From: Klebsiella pneumoniae
Lineage (GTDB): Bacteria > Pseudomonadota > Gammaproteobacteria > Pseudomonadales > UBA5518
Length of the DNA: 64,000 nt
NCBI GenBank assembly: GCA_945862145.1
Contig: CAMAXE010000010.1
Location: 1-64,000 of the forward strand
Reading direction: 5' to 3'
Shown here piece by piece: positions 47,588 to 56,307 of this stretch (positions are counted from its first letter, which is position 1; each line of letters starts with the position of its first letter). The notes under the pieces are model-generated. The model did not search any database. It saw nothing but the letters and a program-made list of their open reading frames with translations, and was not told the DNA's origin. Both the position numbers and the translations under genes were made by a program.

Positions 47588-48679
47588 TTACTGGTTCACT
47601 GCCTCAGCAGGCGTAGTTGCTTTGATTCGCCGATCCAAGTCTCCGGCGATCTTGTCGAATAGCGAATCGTACTCCGTGGCGAGGGCACCTTTGACGGCCC
47701 TTTTCTGGTCGTCCACCATGCCGCGTATCTCTGCTTCGAACTCCTCACGGTTGATAGCTTCGTCTATTGTTACGATGACGGCGTCAGTTGCAACCCAGGC
47801 TCCCAATGCGGCGACTCCACCGCACGCGGCAGCTGCAACCGGCCCTAACCACCCGCAGAGCAAAGCACCGCCCGTGCCGGCAGCGACAGGCGTGAGCACC
47901 TTTGCAGCTCCCTTTGCGGCGGCTTTGGCTGCCACTTTCTTGGCAACGGCAGCAGCCGCTTTCTTCCCCGCAGCCTTGCTGGCTACCAACACGCCTCCCA
48001 AGCCTGCACCACCAGCTCGCAATGCGATCAGTTCGTTGGTGAATCGTGCCCGGATTGCGCCATCGGTCAATTTCAGTGCGTCTGTCAGGATGACTCGTTC
48101 TTCAATCCTGATGCCGGGGGCAGAGTCGAGCTTACCCCTTACGCTAGCTACTGCCTTATTCAAGGTACCGACGAACTCCTGATTGACATGGTTTGCTGCA
48201 TCATTGAGCCGCGCGTCGAACCCTGTGTCATCGAATAGAATCCTTTGTAGGCTTGACGTCTGCTCGCTCGTAAGAACAGCAATCAGCTCTGTGTACTCAC
48301 CGACAACGGAGTAGTGGAAATCCGCCAGTTTGGGTATCTGCCCGTAGACTGGCGCGAAAGCCGCATCAATCTGTGCGTCAATCTGCTTGCGGAATTGGGC
48401 TCGCGCCTCCTCGGAGAAAGCTACCTGATTGGTCACGACAAGCTCGTTAGCGATCTTCTCCCACTCCTCGGCCCACTCGGGAGACACTATCAAAATGCCA
48501 TCTTCAATGACGACTCGCGGTTGGCTGAGTTTCCAATGGGAATAGCCGCTGATGGCGGCGAGACCGAGAATAACTAACCAGAATGCCGTCCAGAACTGCG
48601 TACTGCCGCGAGTTCGCAGTCGGAGCAGATAGCCACCGTGCTCAACTGGTTGACTCATTGTCCGCTCGCGATACGCCAT
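47588..48679 (-). CDS. Membrane protein with glycine-zipper segment
   Basis: A 363-residue protein from ATG 48679 with AAGGAG at a nine-base spacing; the start overlaps the upstream gene by 38 bp. One span is at 30-48 (FWTAFWLVILGLAAISGYS), a helical region is next, and Ala/Lys-rich plus glycine-rich spans at about 225-310 (LLCGWLGPVAAAACGGVAALGAWVAT) look like membrane or pore segments. Function unknown; co-translated with the gene at 48642. Confidence 0.6.
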   Translation of the reverse strand: MAYRERTMSQPVEHGGYLLRLRTRGSTQFWTAFWLVILGLAAISGYSHWKLSQPRVVIEDGILIVSPEWAEEWEKIANELVVTNQVAFSEEARAQFRKQIDAQIDAAFAPVYGQIPKLADFHYSVVGEYTELIAVLTSEQTSSLQRILFDDTGFDARLNDAANHVNQEFVGTLNKAVASVRGKLDSAPGIRIEERVILTDALKLTDGAIRARFTNELIALRAGGAGLGGVLVASKAAGKKAAAAVAKKVAAKAAAKGAAKVLTPVAAGTGGALLCGWLGPVAAAACGGVAALGAWVATDAVIVTIDEAINREEFEAEIRGMVDDQKRAVKGALATEYDSLFDKIAGDLDRRIKATTPAEAVNQ

Positions 48680-49448
48680 TATGACGATCTCCTTGGGCGG
48701 CGAAATCAGCGACCTGAACGACGAGCTTGCTGTAAGCCCAAACGCTGAGCGATCCGCTCAGCAGGAACAAGGTCCATGCAGCCCAACGGTACGTTGGATC
48801 TGACAGCTCCATGCTCGCTCGTAACGTCAGCCACCACGCTAGACCTTCCTTTGCAGCATGAAACTTTACTACCAGGTTAGTCGCCATGCACTGGGAGCCA
48901 AGCGCCTCATAGGCTTGGACGATCGTGTTGGGGAGCGACGCCTGATCCAGGAATGGGGGGAACGGCGAGAAGTACTGCAGGGCCAGTAACGGCGGTAACA
49001 AAAGCAACGCGTTAACCGATGCCAGCAAGCTTCTTGAGGCCGTGCCTGCGATGGCGGGTCGGAGGTGGTTGTTGAGCATGCGGACACCGCCTGGTGTCGC
49101 CGCTGCAAGCAGGAAGCCGTCGAACGCCAAGAGCAGAAGCACTGGAACCGACCAGGAGAGAACGTTCAGCATCAGCGACAGGCCAGCAACGACCGATAGC
49201 AGCACAGCCAAGAGCACAGACAACGCGGCACGGTGGTATAGGCGGTGCAGAGGGCTTCCCACATTGAAGACGCAGTCTGCAAAACTTCGTCGACGGTAAA
49301 GCGCAAGCTGGGCAGTCTGGTATCCGATGATGGCGATGACCAGCAGGGGAATAGCTAGCGAGACGCATTGCGATTCGTATGTCGTGCGCCAGACCAACAT
49401 TGCCGCCATCACAATCAGCGGAGCGAGAATGACCTTGGGGTCGTTCAT
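48642..49448 (-). CDS. Multi-span membrane protein
   Basis: 268 residues with about seven hydrophobic spans, no motif recognised. Overlap with the following membrane gene suggests the two proteins form a pair. Potential effector or transporter; I would not name one. Confidence 0.6.
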   Translation of the reverse strand: MNDPKVILAPLIVMAAMLVWRTTYESQCVSLAIPLLVIAIIGYQTAQLALYRRRSFADCVFNVGSPLHRLYHRAALSVLLAVLLSVVAGLSLMLNVLSWSVPVLLLLAFDGFLLAAATPGGVRMLNNHLRPAIAGTASRSLLASVNALLLLPPLLALQYFSPFPPFLDQASLPNTIVQAYEALGSQCMATNLVVKFHAAKEGLAWWLTLRASMELSDPTYRWAAWTLFLLSGSLSVWAYSKLVVQVADFAAQGDRHNGVSRADNESTS

Positions 49449-49623
49449 GGCAGTTGCGTCATCTGGAAAGCCTCCCTCGACGGGAACGCGGTTATCGTAT
49501 CAGCCGCTTAGTCTCTACTGTCGTTTGGTACGTCAATCTCCTGTTCGGGTGCGGGTGGCATCCCCCCAATGGCTCTCGACAATGGTGGGTAGCCTATCCC
49601 CTTGCGGGGGTAACGCACGGTTG

Positions 49624-49637
49624 TGCAATTAGGTGCA
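49624..49637. repeat. Island palindrome TGCA-N6-TGCA, copy 6
   Basis: TGCAATTAGGTGCA in the intergenic space between the genes at 48642 and 49713. Confidence 0.55.
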
Positions 49638-49712
49638 GATAGCTGCTAATCCTCCGTCCGAGAAGCTGGCTATAATCGAGCGCGTTCCCGCTTTTTGTGG
49701 AACGATATTCAG

Positions 49713-50240
49713 TCACTCTGCGGGTTGCGCTCTGCGTTGCTCATGAGTTTTCCAGTCGCCAGAAAGGCGGAGTGATTCAATTAACGTCTTGACAAGGTTA
49801 GGGTCATTTTGAAGATTTGCGCGTAACGCGTTCGTATACATATCCGATCCAGTGGTCGCTCCTAGCAGGCATAGGTCATCATAGTAGGTGTCGATATAGC
49901 ACATCGAATTGAGAGAATCTTTTGTGAAGCGCGGCCCAGCGTATGTGTGCTCGCCGCCATCAAGGCAGTCGGCATTCAGATCGAGCGAGCGGCAATCACA
50001 GCCCATAATTTGATGATACGCCGTCTTAAATCCGTCCAAGTCATGATCAAACCACGCAACGAATTCTCTGTGTTGTGGCTCGATTAAAAGAATTCTACGA
50101 ACCTGCCCTCCACCCGTGCCAGCTTCATGTTTGGCGACTATGGCAAGCAAGCCGTCGTCCCATACCGTTTCCCCTCTGTTAAAGACATCTTTGGTTTCAC
50201 CCGCCGTGAGAATGCACAACCGTGCTTGATCATGAATCAT
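49713..50240 (-). CDS. Hypothetical 175-residue protein
   Basis: A soluble protein with LLIEPQHREFVAWFDHDLDGF and CYIDTYYDDLCLLGATTGSD. No known family. Its ATG overlaps the stop of the gene at 50237 (4 bp), so they are coupled. Confidence 0.55.
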   Translation of the reverse strand: MIHDQARLCILTAGETKDVFNRGETVWDDGLLAIVAKHEAGTGGGQVRRILLIEPQHREFVAWFDHDLDGFKTAYHQIMGCDCRSLDLNADCLDGGEHTYAGPRFTKDSLNSMCYIDTYYDDLCLLGATTGSDMYTNALRANLQNDPNLVKTLIESLRLSGDWKTHEQRRAQPAE

Positions 50241-50722
50241 GTTCCACCTCCGATCTTAATGAATTCGCTGAAACCTATCCCACCTTCACGGGCAACAGGG
50301 GTTGTGCAATTAGCTGCAAGGCCAAGGTGTCCAGATTTGGCACCACTCTCGGTGATGCTGGTCACCAGCGAAATCATGGGACTCTGACCTGATCTTCGCT
50401 CCACCCGAACTAGCTCGGCTTGCTCAAGCCGACCCAACGCTGTACTTGCGGCATCTCGCCCGACGTTCAGGCACTTAAGTGCCTTCCGCGTAAGCTTGAA
50501 CGGCTTCCCCTTCGCCATCCCATGCAGCAACCACAATGCAATGGCTACGTTTAACGTCTTTCCGGGCAGTATCGCCGCCCTACTAACCCACTCAAGCGGA
50601 ATGGGGCCACGCAGGAAAAGCTCCTGCTTGGGGGCTGCCACCAGCGTGCCGGTCGTTAGGTCAAGCCGCAGCCGCTTTACCGGGATTCGATGGTCAGGGG
50701 TAGGGGGTTTGTACATAGACAT
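50237..50722 (-). CDS. Winged-helix-like hypothetical protein
   Basis: 161 residues with a probable DNA-binding segment: LNVAIALWLLHGMAKGKPFKLTRKALKCLNVGRDAASTALGRLEQAELV and VERRSGQSPMISL, as in phage or island transcription/replication regulators. Copy 7 of the palindrome is in its 3' half. Confidence 0.6.
   Translation of the reverse strand: MSMYKPPTPDHRIPVKRLRLDLTTGTLVAAPKQELFLRGPIPLEWVSRAAILPGKTLNVAIALWLLHGMAKGKPFKLTRKALKCLNVGRDAASTALGRLEQAELVRVERRSGQSPMISLVTSITESGAKSGHLGLAANCTTPVAREGGIGFSEFIKIGGGT
50305..50318. repeat. Island palindrome TGCA-N6-TGCA, copy 7
   Basis: TGCAATTAGCTGCA in the winged-helix-like gene. Confidence 0.5.
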
Positions 50723-50788
50723 ATTAAAGAGACTGTACGGGTGCTGCAGACAGACGCAGGTGGGTGCGTCTCGCTACAGCAGGTCACG

Positions 50789-52519
50789 TCAGTGCAGGCC
50801 CTCGATTAGGTTCATCACCTTGTTCCACATCACCACGCCGCGCTTGTCCATGTAGCGGTCCGGATAGCGAACCTCCGTCACATCGCTGCCGAGCTCAAAT
50901 TCATCCAGCACGATCCGGCTGGCTTCCCGCATAAGCGATTTCGTGGTGGAGATGGCATGGTCCAACTCGTCCAGCGGTGCTTCGATGAGGAGCGCGTCGT
51001 GAATCGGTGCACAGACGCGAATGCCTGCCTCAGTCAGCAAGATGCAGGCGATGCGCAACATCTCGGCACCGTTGGCTTGCATGGGGAAATTACGCAGGCT
51101 CCGGTCATTAATCTCCTCACGGGTATGAATCTGCCAGCCAAATCCCGCCCAGAGCCTACCGCCAAGCACCGCCTCATCCACGGCGCAGTCTGACCACCTC
51201 CAGAACTGCGGGAAGGTCCTGCGGTGCAGATCGAGAAGCTGTCGGGCACGCGCCACCGGCTGGTTGATGCGAGCAGCCAAGCTGGCTTCGCCCATCCCGT
51301 ACTGAACCGCCAGCACGCACGCCTTGAACTGCTCCCGCTCGGATTCGTGGGTGGCTTTTGTTGCGGTCGGCGGCACAGCACCCGCCTGTATTGCAAACGC
51401 AAGATACGGGTCGCCGCTGCGGTAGGCCGCCATCATTTCCGGATCGCCCGAAAGCGCTGCGGCGATGCCAAATTCCTGCTGGCTCCAGTCCACATACGCC
51501 AGTCCCCAGCCTGGCTTCGGTCGAATCAGGCCGCGCAACCAGACCGATGGGCCAAAGATGAACTTTGAGCTCGACGGCTGATTGCGCCCGGTACGCGAAC
51601 GGAATGGTGACAACAGGCAGCGGTTACGCTCGTCATCGCCCACGTGCAGATTCGCGAGACGCATCTCCGAGAGCGCGGAACGGAGTTCACGAATGGGTGC
51701 GACCTCAATATGCGTTCGCGCCATTTCGCGGAACGTGTCATCCGACATATCGAGCCGTCCGCTTGCAAGACGTGGCCAGGGGATACCGTGGGTCGCCAAG
51801 TATTCTTCCCAGCGGCTGGTCTTGAACGTCCGCCCCTCATAGACACCATAGTCCATGTCGATGTCTGCAATCAGCTGATCCTGTATGTCGCCCCAATGCA
51901 TCTGAAGCGCTTCCAGGATCTTGACGTCCAGCGGCACCCCGTTCATCTGCATGTATGAGACCGCCTTCATGTAGCGTCCACGCAGCAGCGCCCGAGGCCA
52001 GTCAATCTGCTCCCGCATCGCCGGCAGCAAATTACCCAGCGCCACCACGTCGGTTTCGCAATAGTCGAGGATTGCCACCCGCTCGACCTCGCTCCATGGC
52101 CCACCTGTCAGAACGAGATCGCGCATGACATCCTTCTGCTCGCCATCGATAGTTGGTAGCCCGTAGTGCATCAACGCGCCCAGTAATCCACTACCGTAGA
52201 CCGGTCGCAGACCGTTGGTCAGACATCGAAACTCCACGAAGAGATCGAGCACATGGGTTGGGTGGGGCCAGCTCAGCACGTGAAAGCAGTCCATCTCCGC
52301 GGGCGCAAAGTAGGCGACGCACAGCGCCCCGTCACCCGTCGGAAAAGGGGCGGAAGGCAACTGCCGCAGATCGTCCTGCCAATAGCGTTGGGTGCGGCCA
52401 GAGGGCCACTCCCTTACCAGCAGGCAGACCGGAACAGGCTGGTTGCCCTCTCGACCACGCTCTGGATGGAACTCGAAGTCCACCAAGTAGATACCGTCCG
52501 GGAACATCGGGGCGGACAT
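50789..52519 (-). CDS. Family A DNA polymerase, phage/island type
   Basis: The 576-residue protein has an exonuclease-like N-terminus (YLVDFEF and ILDYCETDVVAL) and polymerase motifs: A, AYVDWSQQEFGIAAALSGD; B, QFKACVLAVQYGMG; C, VCAPIHDALLIEAP, where the usual Asp-Glu pair is Asp-Ala. It lacks the 5' nuclease domain of chromosomal Pol I. Its ATG overlaps the stop of the gene before it, so they are co-translated. It may copy the island or perform a repair function. Confidence 0.85.
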   Translation of the reverse strand: MSAPMFPDGIYLVDFEFHPERGREGNQPVPVCLLVREWPSGRTQRYWQDDLRQLPSAPFPTGDGALCVAYFAPAEMDCFHVLSWPHPTHVLDLFVEFRCLTNGLRPVYGSGLLGALMHYGLPTIDGEQKDVMRDLVLTGGPWSEVERVAILDYCETDVVALGNLLPAMREQIDWPRALLRGRYMKAVSYMQMNGVPLDVKILEALQMHWGDIQDQLIADIDMDYGVYEGRTFKTSRWEEYLATHGIPWPRLASGRLDMSDDTFREMARTHIEVAPIRELRSALSEMRLANLHVGDDERNRCLLSPFRSRTGRNQPSSSKFIFGPSVWLRGLIRPKPGWGLAYVDWSQQEFGIAAALSGDPEMMAAYRSGDPYLAFAIQAGAVPPTATKATHESEREQFKACVLAVQYGMGEASLAARINQPVARARQLLDLHRRTFPQFWRWSDCAVDEAVLGGRLWAGFGWQIHTREEINDRSLRNFPMQANGAEMLRIACILLTEAGIRVCAPIHDALLIEAPLDELDHAISTTKSLMREASRIVLDEFELGSDVTEVRYPDRYMDKRGVVMWNKVMNLIEGLH

Positions 52520-53283
52520 CAGATCCGCCCCAGCAGGGATTGCACCACGGGGTGACTGAGGTCGTCGATGATCTTGCCTCGGAAAGCCACATGGACCAGC
52601 CCATCAATATCGTTCGGCGGCCATTCGGGTTCGGGCAGCTCTCCTTGGGCTTCATACACGTCGTAGCCGCCTATATACATATTCGCGGTGATGCGGAGCC
52701 ATTTCAGCTTGGCGTGCTCAACCGCCTGCGCCAGCGACTCATGCCACGGATTGCGTGTGCCATCCTCGCCTGGTAGCGGGACGGGAATCAGGAAGACGTT
52801 GTTCTGCCGATCAATGGCAGCGTGCAGTTGCACCGCACGGACCAGCGTGCTGAGCTCCTGAGCAACCTCTGGCAACAGCAGGTAGCTTTCCCGGGATTCC
52901 TTCTGCTCCAGCAACATCGCCGGGAAGGTCATTGCGTCTGATGGGTTAGCACGGAAGAACTGATGTTTCTTTGGCTTGCCAACCGGCACGTTGGTCAGCA
53001 GTTTCTTGACACCCAGCGTCGCTCCGTAGTTTGCAGGGAGTCGAAGTAGCGCCAGGTCGGGATGTGTCGGCGCCTTGGCTTGTCCGGATGTGTCCGGAGC
53101 ATGCGTGGCGCCACTCTGGGATGAATTGAGTTCGGCAACAGGCGGGCCGCTAGTCAACGCTGAGCCGGCCCCAACGTTGTTTTGTACAATCGATGTATTC
53201 GGACCATTCGGGCTTTTTTCACTCGGGTTGTCCGCTTTTTCTTGAATCGGAGGCTCAGCAACAATTGCTGTGATAGTATTCAT
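52519..53283 (-). CDS. Hypothetical partner of the DNA polymerase
   Basis: 254 residues; the first 85 are low-complexity and likely disordered, then a folded part with LLTNVPVGKPKKHQFFRANPSD and LLLPEVAQELSTLV, and VYEAQGELPEPEWP. It is the first gene of a two-gene unit with the polymerase (TGATG overlap). Not recognised; possibly a DNA-binding accessory protein. Confidence 0.6.
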   Translation of the reverse strand: MNTITAIVAEPPIQEKADNPSEKSPNGPNTSIVQNNVGAGSALTSGPPVAELNSSQSGATHAPDTSGQAKAPTHPDLALLRLPANYGATLGVKKLLTNVPVGKPKKHQFFRANPSDAMTFPAMLLEQKESRESYLLLPEVAQELSTLVRAVQLHAAIDRQNNVFLIPVPLPGEDGTRNPWHESLAQAVEHAKLKWLRITANMYIGGYDVYEAQGELPEPEWPPNDIDGLVHVAFRGKIIDDLSHPVVQSLLGRI

Positions 53284-53356
53284 ATCGTTCTCCTACAAAC
53301 CGCGCTGGGCAGCCACCCGTAATGCGCGGTTTTTTTGGCTAATGTTTCCTATGACC

Positions 53357-53563
53357 TCATGCTGTGCAGCTAACTGAACATCGTTTGTTATTGGCAGGAG
53401 GTCGTGTATCCATCCACGAGGCGATCTCGTCGCTATTCCACGCTACTGAGCGACGGGATATACGCACAGCGACTGGGAACTCACCGCACTTGATAGCTTC
53501 GTAAAGACTAGACCGGGGCAAGCCAGTGGTTTTGCAGACTTCCTTCAGTCGCAGTAATCGCAT
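53357..53563 (-). CDS. AlpA-family excisionase/regulator
   Basis: 68 residues from ATG 53563, preceded by GGAGA. RLKEVCKTTGLPRSSLYEAIKCGEFPVAVRISRRSVAWNSDEIASWM is the AlpA/MerR-like helix-turn-helix found next to P4-type integrases. It probably acts as excisionase or activator for the integrase. Confidence 0.88.
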   Translation of the reverse strand: MRLLRLKEVCKTTGLPRSSLYEAIKCGEFPVAVRISRRSVAWNSDEIASWMDTRPPANNKRCSVSCTA

Positions 53564-53583
53564 CGTTGTCTCCGTTCGCGCTA

Positions 53584-53681
53584 GTGCTCGACGGACGTAT
53601 TCGAGCACCTTCAGACATGCGTTGCGAGCGAGGCGGCGGGAAAGTGCTTGGAGTGAGGGACCGGAGCGGGAAAGTGCTTGG
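53584..53681. promoter_or_regulatory. Inverted and direct repeats upstream of alpA
   Basis: GTGCTCGA (53584-53591) and TCGAGCAC (53601-53608) are a perfect inverted repeat. GCGGGAAAGTGCTTGG occurs at 53636 and again at 53666, 30 bp apart. The four GTGCT(C/T)G half-sites lie within 100 bp upstream of alpA, a likely binding region for AlpA or another island regulator. Confidence 0.6.
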
Positions 53682-53732
53682 GTCGGAGAACGTCGGCAGG
53701 GATTGTGCCCGCGAGTGGCGTCTGGCGATCTA

Positions 53733-54212
53733 CTACGCTTCGACAATATGCTTGTCGAGTATCGGAGAGTATGTCTCTTTGCGGACCGTGGACTGCACGG
53801 TTTCTATGTTGCTGTCTTCGCCGTAGTCAAATAGTTTCAGGATTCGCGCATTTGCCTGAATTTGCGTCAGGTGGTCGTCGAGCCGATAGCGGAGATAAAG
53901 AATCCGAATGATGGCGCTCCGCGATTTGTATTTTACCCAGCGGCCATGCCCTCCCATTGCCTGTTTGCTGATTGGCGTGCTGATTACCTTCGCCTTGAGT
54001 TTATCTGCGATCATCTCTGCCTGCGTCTTACCGCTGAAATAGCCCACCAGCAGCTGCTTTCTATGCTCCCAGTTGTAAGTGGGGTAATTGGCAACTAGGC
54101 GGGCCAACGTCTCAGCATCTGGACTCTTACCGAGTAGCTTCAAGGCAGCGGGCAGATCAAAATTTGGCTTTGTCTTTTTTTCTGTAGCGTCTGAATCAGA
54201 TGCGGGCATCAT
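53733..54212 (-). CDS. Hypothetical 159-residue protein between AlpA and integrase
   Basis: A soluble protein with FDLPAALKLLGKSPDAETLARLVANYP and YKSRSAIIRILYLRYRLDDHLTQIQAN. No family recognised. Its position between the integrase and alpA suggests a role in maintenance. Confidence 0.55.
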   Translation of the reverse strand: MMPASDSDATEKKTKPNFDLPAALKLLGKSPDAETLARLVANYPTYNWEHRKQLLVGYFSGKTQAEMIADKLKAKVISTPISKQAMGGHGRWVKYKSRSAIIRILYLRYRLDDHLTQIQANARILKLFDYGEDSNIETVQSTVRKETYSPILDKHIVEA

Positions 54213-54248
54213 AGGCGTCCGTTCTGCTCGTCTGGAGCAGGTGCGTGT

Positions 54249-55616
54249 TTATGCCGCCAGAGTAGGCAGCAACACCACGTTGTCGTTGACCGCCGTGCTC
54301 AATGCTCGCAGGAGGCTTCCCAGTTTCAACCAAGCATCCTCCATTTCCGGTTTGTAGTCGTGCCGCTGATAAATGCGCTTCATGCGGTTTTGTTCTTTGT
54401 GATTTAGGCATCGTTCGACTACCTCGGGGATAATTTTCAAGTGCCCTGCCATCAGAGTGGCGGCTGTGCGGCGGAGGTCATGAGCGGTCCACCGTCCGCC
54501 GGGCAGCACGAGCGCGTGGGTCTTGTTGGACCGATTCTTCATCGGTTTATCCGTACGCTGGCGATCCGTAATCTGCTTGGTTAGTGACTTCTCGGAAACA
54601 TGGCTGGTACGCCTTCTATTTGGCAGGCACCACCGGGAGTTGTCGTTAACTGATTTGATGGTTTCGAAGTGGGACTGTGCGAAGCCAGAGAGCACCACGG
54701 TGATTGCGGTGCCATTCTTTGCATCCTCCGGTGGTATTCGCCAGATACCCCGATCAAGGTCGATGTTCTCCCATCTAGCTTTGGATAACTCACCGACTCG
54801 ACAACCGGTTGCGAGCATGATCCATATTGCGGCTTCGGTGGTCTCGGCTAAATTTGCTGCCTGCATGCCAGTGTGGAGTAGTCGAACTTCCTGCATGGAC
54901 AGATTGCGATCACGCTCAATTTTCTGGCCGAAGTCATCGCGTTTCAGCAAGTCGGTTGGGTTGCGTTCAACAAGCTCACGAACTATTCCGAAGCTGAACA
55001 TCTGCCGAATGTCGCCCAACAGGTTTCGGGCGAGAACGGGCGCCTCACGGCTGGTTACTGTGTCGAGTACGGCGGCGACCATTCCCCGCGTTACATCGTC
55101 TAGCGCGACGTCCCCGAGTGCTGGCAGTACATCCTTCTTGAACCTCCTTCGCACTTCCTTGCCGCCGTCTTTATGCTTGACCAAGGCGGTTTCGTCCCAT
55201 CGTTGGAACAGGTCAGAAACGGTAAGTCTTGCCGCACGCAGGGCCAACTCGCTGAGACGCTGCTGTTGCGCTTCAATCTGCTCTTGTTGATCTGCGACTG
55301 CGGTGAGCCGGTGAAGGCGTCCTTCCTCTGCTGGGTCCTTTCCCCCCTGAAGCAGGACGAAAGCCTTCAGTCGCTTTTGTCGGATGGTGGCGAGGGAATC
55401 CTTTGGCCACGTTCCACAGTGCAGGGTCCTGACCTTTCCGTTGTACCGGTATCGCCACTCGGCTTTGATCGAAACCCTGCCGTTGGATAGGGCGCGAACC
55501 AAGCCCGTCAGGCCACCACCCAGTCGGATTACGCTCCCGACCTTGTCGGGACCGAACGCTTTCAGTTCGAGTTCGGTGTATGGCTTGCCAGATGGCTTGT
55601 GAATCGTTCGTTTCAT
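54249..55616 (-). CDS. int: Tyrosine recombinase (island integrase)
   Basis: 455 residues from ATG 55616; an ATG at 55646 is possible. A P4/bacteriophage-type integrase with an N-terminal DUF4102-like region (TIHKPSGKPYTELELK, GLVRALSNGRVSIKAEWRYRYNGK). The catalytic Arg lies in LATGCRVGELSKARW, HDLRRTAATLMAG supplies His and Arg, and the Tyr nucleophile sits in IYQRHDYK. It reads away from attR. Arm-type sites overlap its promoter. Confidence 0.95.
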   Translation of the reverse strand: MKRTIHKPSGKPYTELELKAFGPDKVGSVIRLGGGLTGLVRALSNGRVSIKAEWRYRYNGKVRTLHCGTWPKDSLATIRQKRLKAFVLLQGGKDPAEEGRLHRLTAVADQQEQIEAQQQRLSELALRAARLTVSDLFQRWDETALVKHKDGGKEVRRRFKKDVLPALGDVALDDVTRGMVAAVLDTVTSREAPVLARNLLGDIRQMFSFGIVRELVERNPTDLLKRDDFGQKIERDRNLSMQEVRLLHTGMQAANLAETTEAAIWIMLATGCRVGELSKARWENIDLDRGIWRIPPEDAKNGTAITVVLSGFAQSHFETIKSVNDNSRWCLPNRRRTSHVSEKSLTKQITDRQRTDKPMKNRSNKTHALVLPGGRWTAHDLRRTAATLMAGHLKIIPEVVERCLNHKEQNRMKRIYQRHDYKPEMEDAWLKLGSLLRALSTAVNDNVVLLPTLAA

Positions 55617-55623
55617 CAAAAAT

Positions 55624-55645
55624 AGCCCCCACAATGGCCCCCACA
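55624..55645. promoter_or_regulatory. Right arm-type integrase sites
   Basis: AGCCCCCACA at 55624 and GGCCCCCACA at 55636, direct repeats 12 bp apart, matching the pair at 31166-31187 but with the order of the variants reversed. They sit just upstream of the integrase start. Confidence 0.6.
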
Positions 55646-55775
55646 TTGTAACCGGCTGTAGCTGGACCCTACAAGACAAACTGGGACGTCGATGTTTGAC
55701 AAACTGTTGAGTTATAAGAATAAAAAGCTAATATGGTTTCGCATAGCTGGCGGGGTGCAGAGCAGGATTCACCTA

Positions 55776-55822
55776 GCTACGAACTAGGGGGTCGGGAGTT
55801 CGAATCTCTCCGGGTGCGCCAT
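55776..55822. repeat. attR core repeat
   Basis: 47 bp identical to 31051-31097, the 3' part of tRNA-Arg. It marks the right end of the island and leaves a pseudo-tRNA fragment. Confidence 0.9.
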
Positions 55823-55837
55823 TTTTTATTTGATTAA

Positions 55838-56219
55838 TCAATCGATTGGAGCGTAGCAGTCAGAGCTACTGCCACCTCTCTCCCAATTTTTCGATATTCC
55901 CCAGCTCGTTTTTGCTGCGCTCGCCACCGGTTCAGCGAGCGTAATGCCTGAGCACCGTCTCAATCCGATCATCCAACTGCGACGCGAGCCAAGGCGGCTC
56001 AACACCCGCCGCGACTGGTGCGCTTTGGTGGCTTTCCGCTTTCCATCCCACAACGAGGATTGGATGCGAATGGAGTCTTCCTCTACATCGCTCCACTGCA
56101 AGGCACACGCCTCGCCGGTGCGCATCCCAGTCTCCAGCATCAAACGGTAGAGAATGGCCGGTTGGCCTTGTAGGTCTGCAAAGATCTGGCTGATTTCAGC
56201 GCGATATGGTGGCGAGAAA
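55838..56219 (-). pseudogene. Decayed second integrase
   Basis: Reading backward from 56219: FSPPYRAEISQIFADLQGQP, LYRLMLETGMRTGEACALQWSDVEEDSI and a short GKRKATK, the catalytic-Arg region of a second tyrosine recombinase. It has an internal stop upstream and a frame change after the KATKAHQSRRV segment. It is the remnant of an earlier element at the same tRNA-adjacent site. Confidence 0.75.
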
Positions 56220-56307
56220 TCACTGTGTCACCCCGCGCGAAATGGCTGAGCTAAAACAGTCTTTGCCGTGCAGCGCCGTCCATGCCTGCCTAAAGTTGAT
56301 GCTTTGC

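Larger units (their letters stand above)
31051..55822. mobile_element. Integrated genomic island at tRNA-Arg, about 24.7 kb
   Basis: The element is bounded by 47-bp direct repeats (31051-31097 and 55776-55822). It has a tyrosine recombinase beside the right end, AlpA, a family A DNA polymerase and matched arm-site-like repeats near both ends. The interior is visibly lower in G+C than the chromosome on the left. No conjugation, capsid or tail genes are seen, so it is not obviously an ICE or prophage; it may be a satellite or mobilisable island. The cargo includes restriction-modification, DNA repair-like and other accessory genes. Confidence 0.9.

Noticed and set aside
55776-55822. Second tRNA-Arg gene
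   Set aside because: Only the 3' 47 bp are present; the acceptor 5' half and D arm are missing. It is attR.
31051-55822. Prophage
   Set aside because: No capsid, tail, portal, terminase or lysis genes were recognised despite polymerase and integrase.
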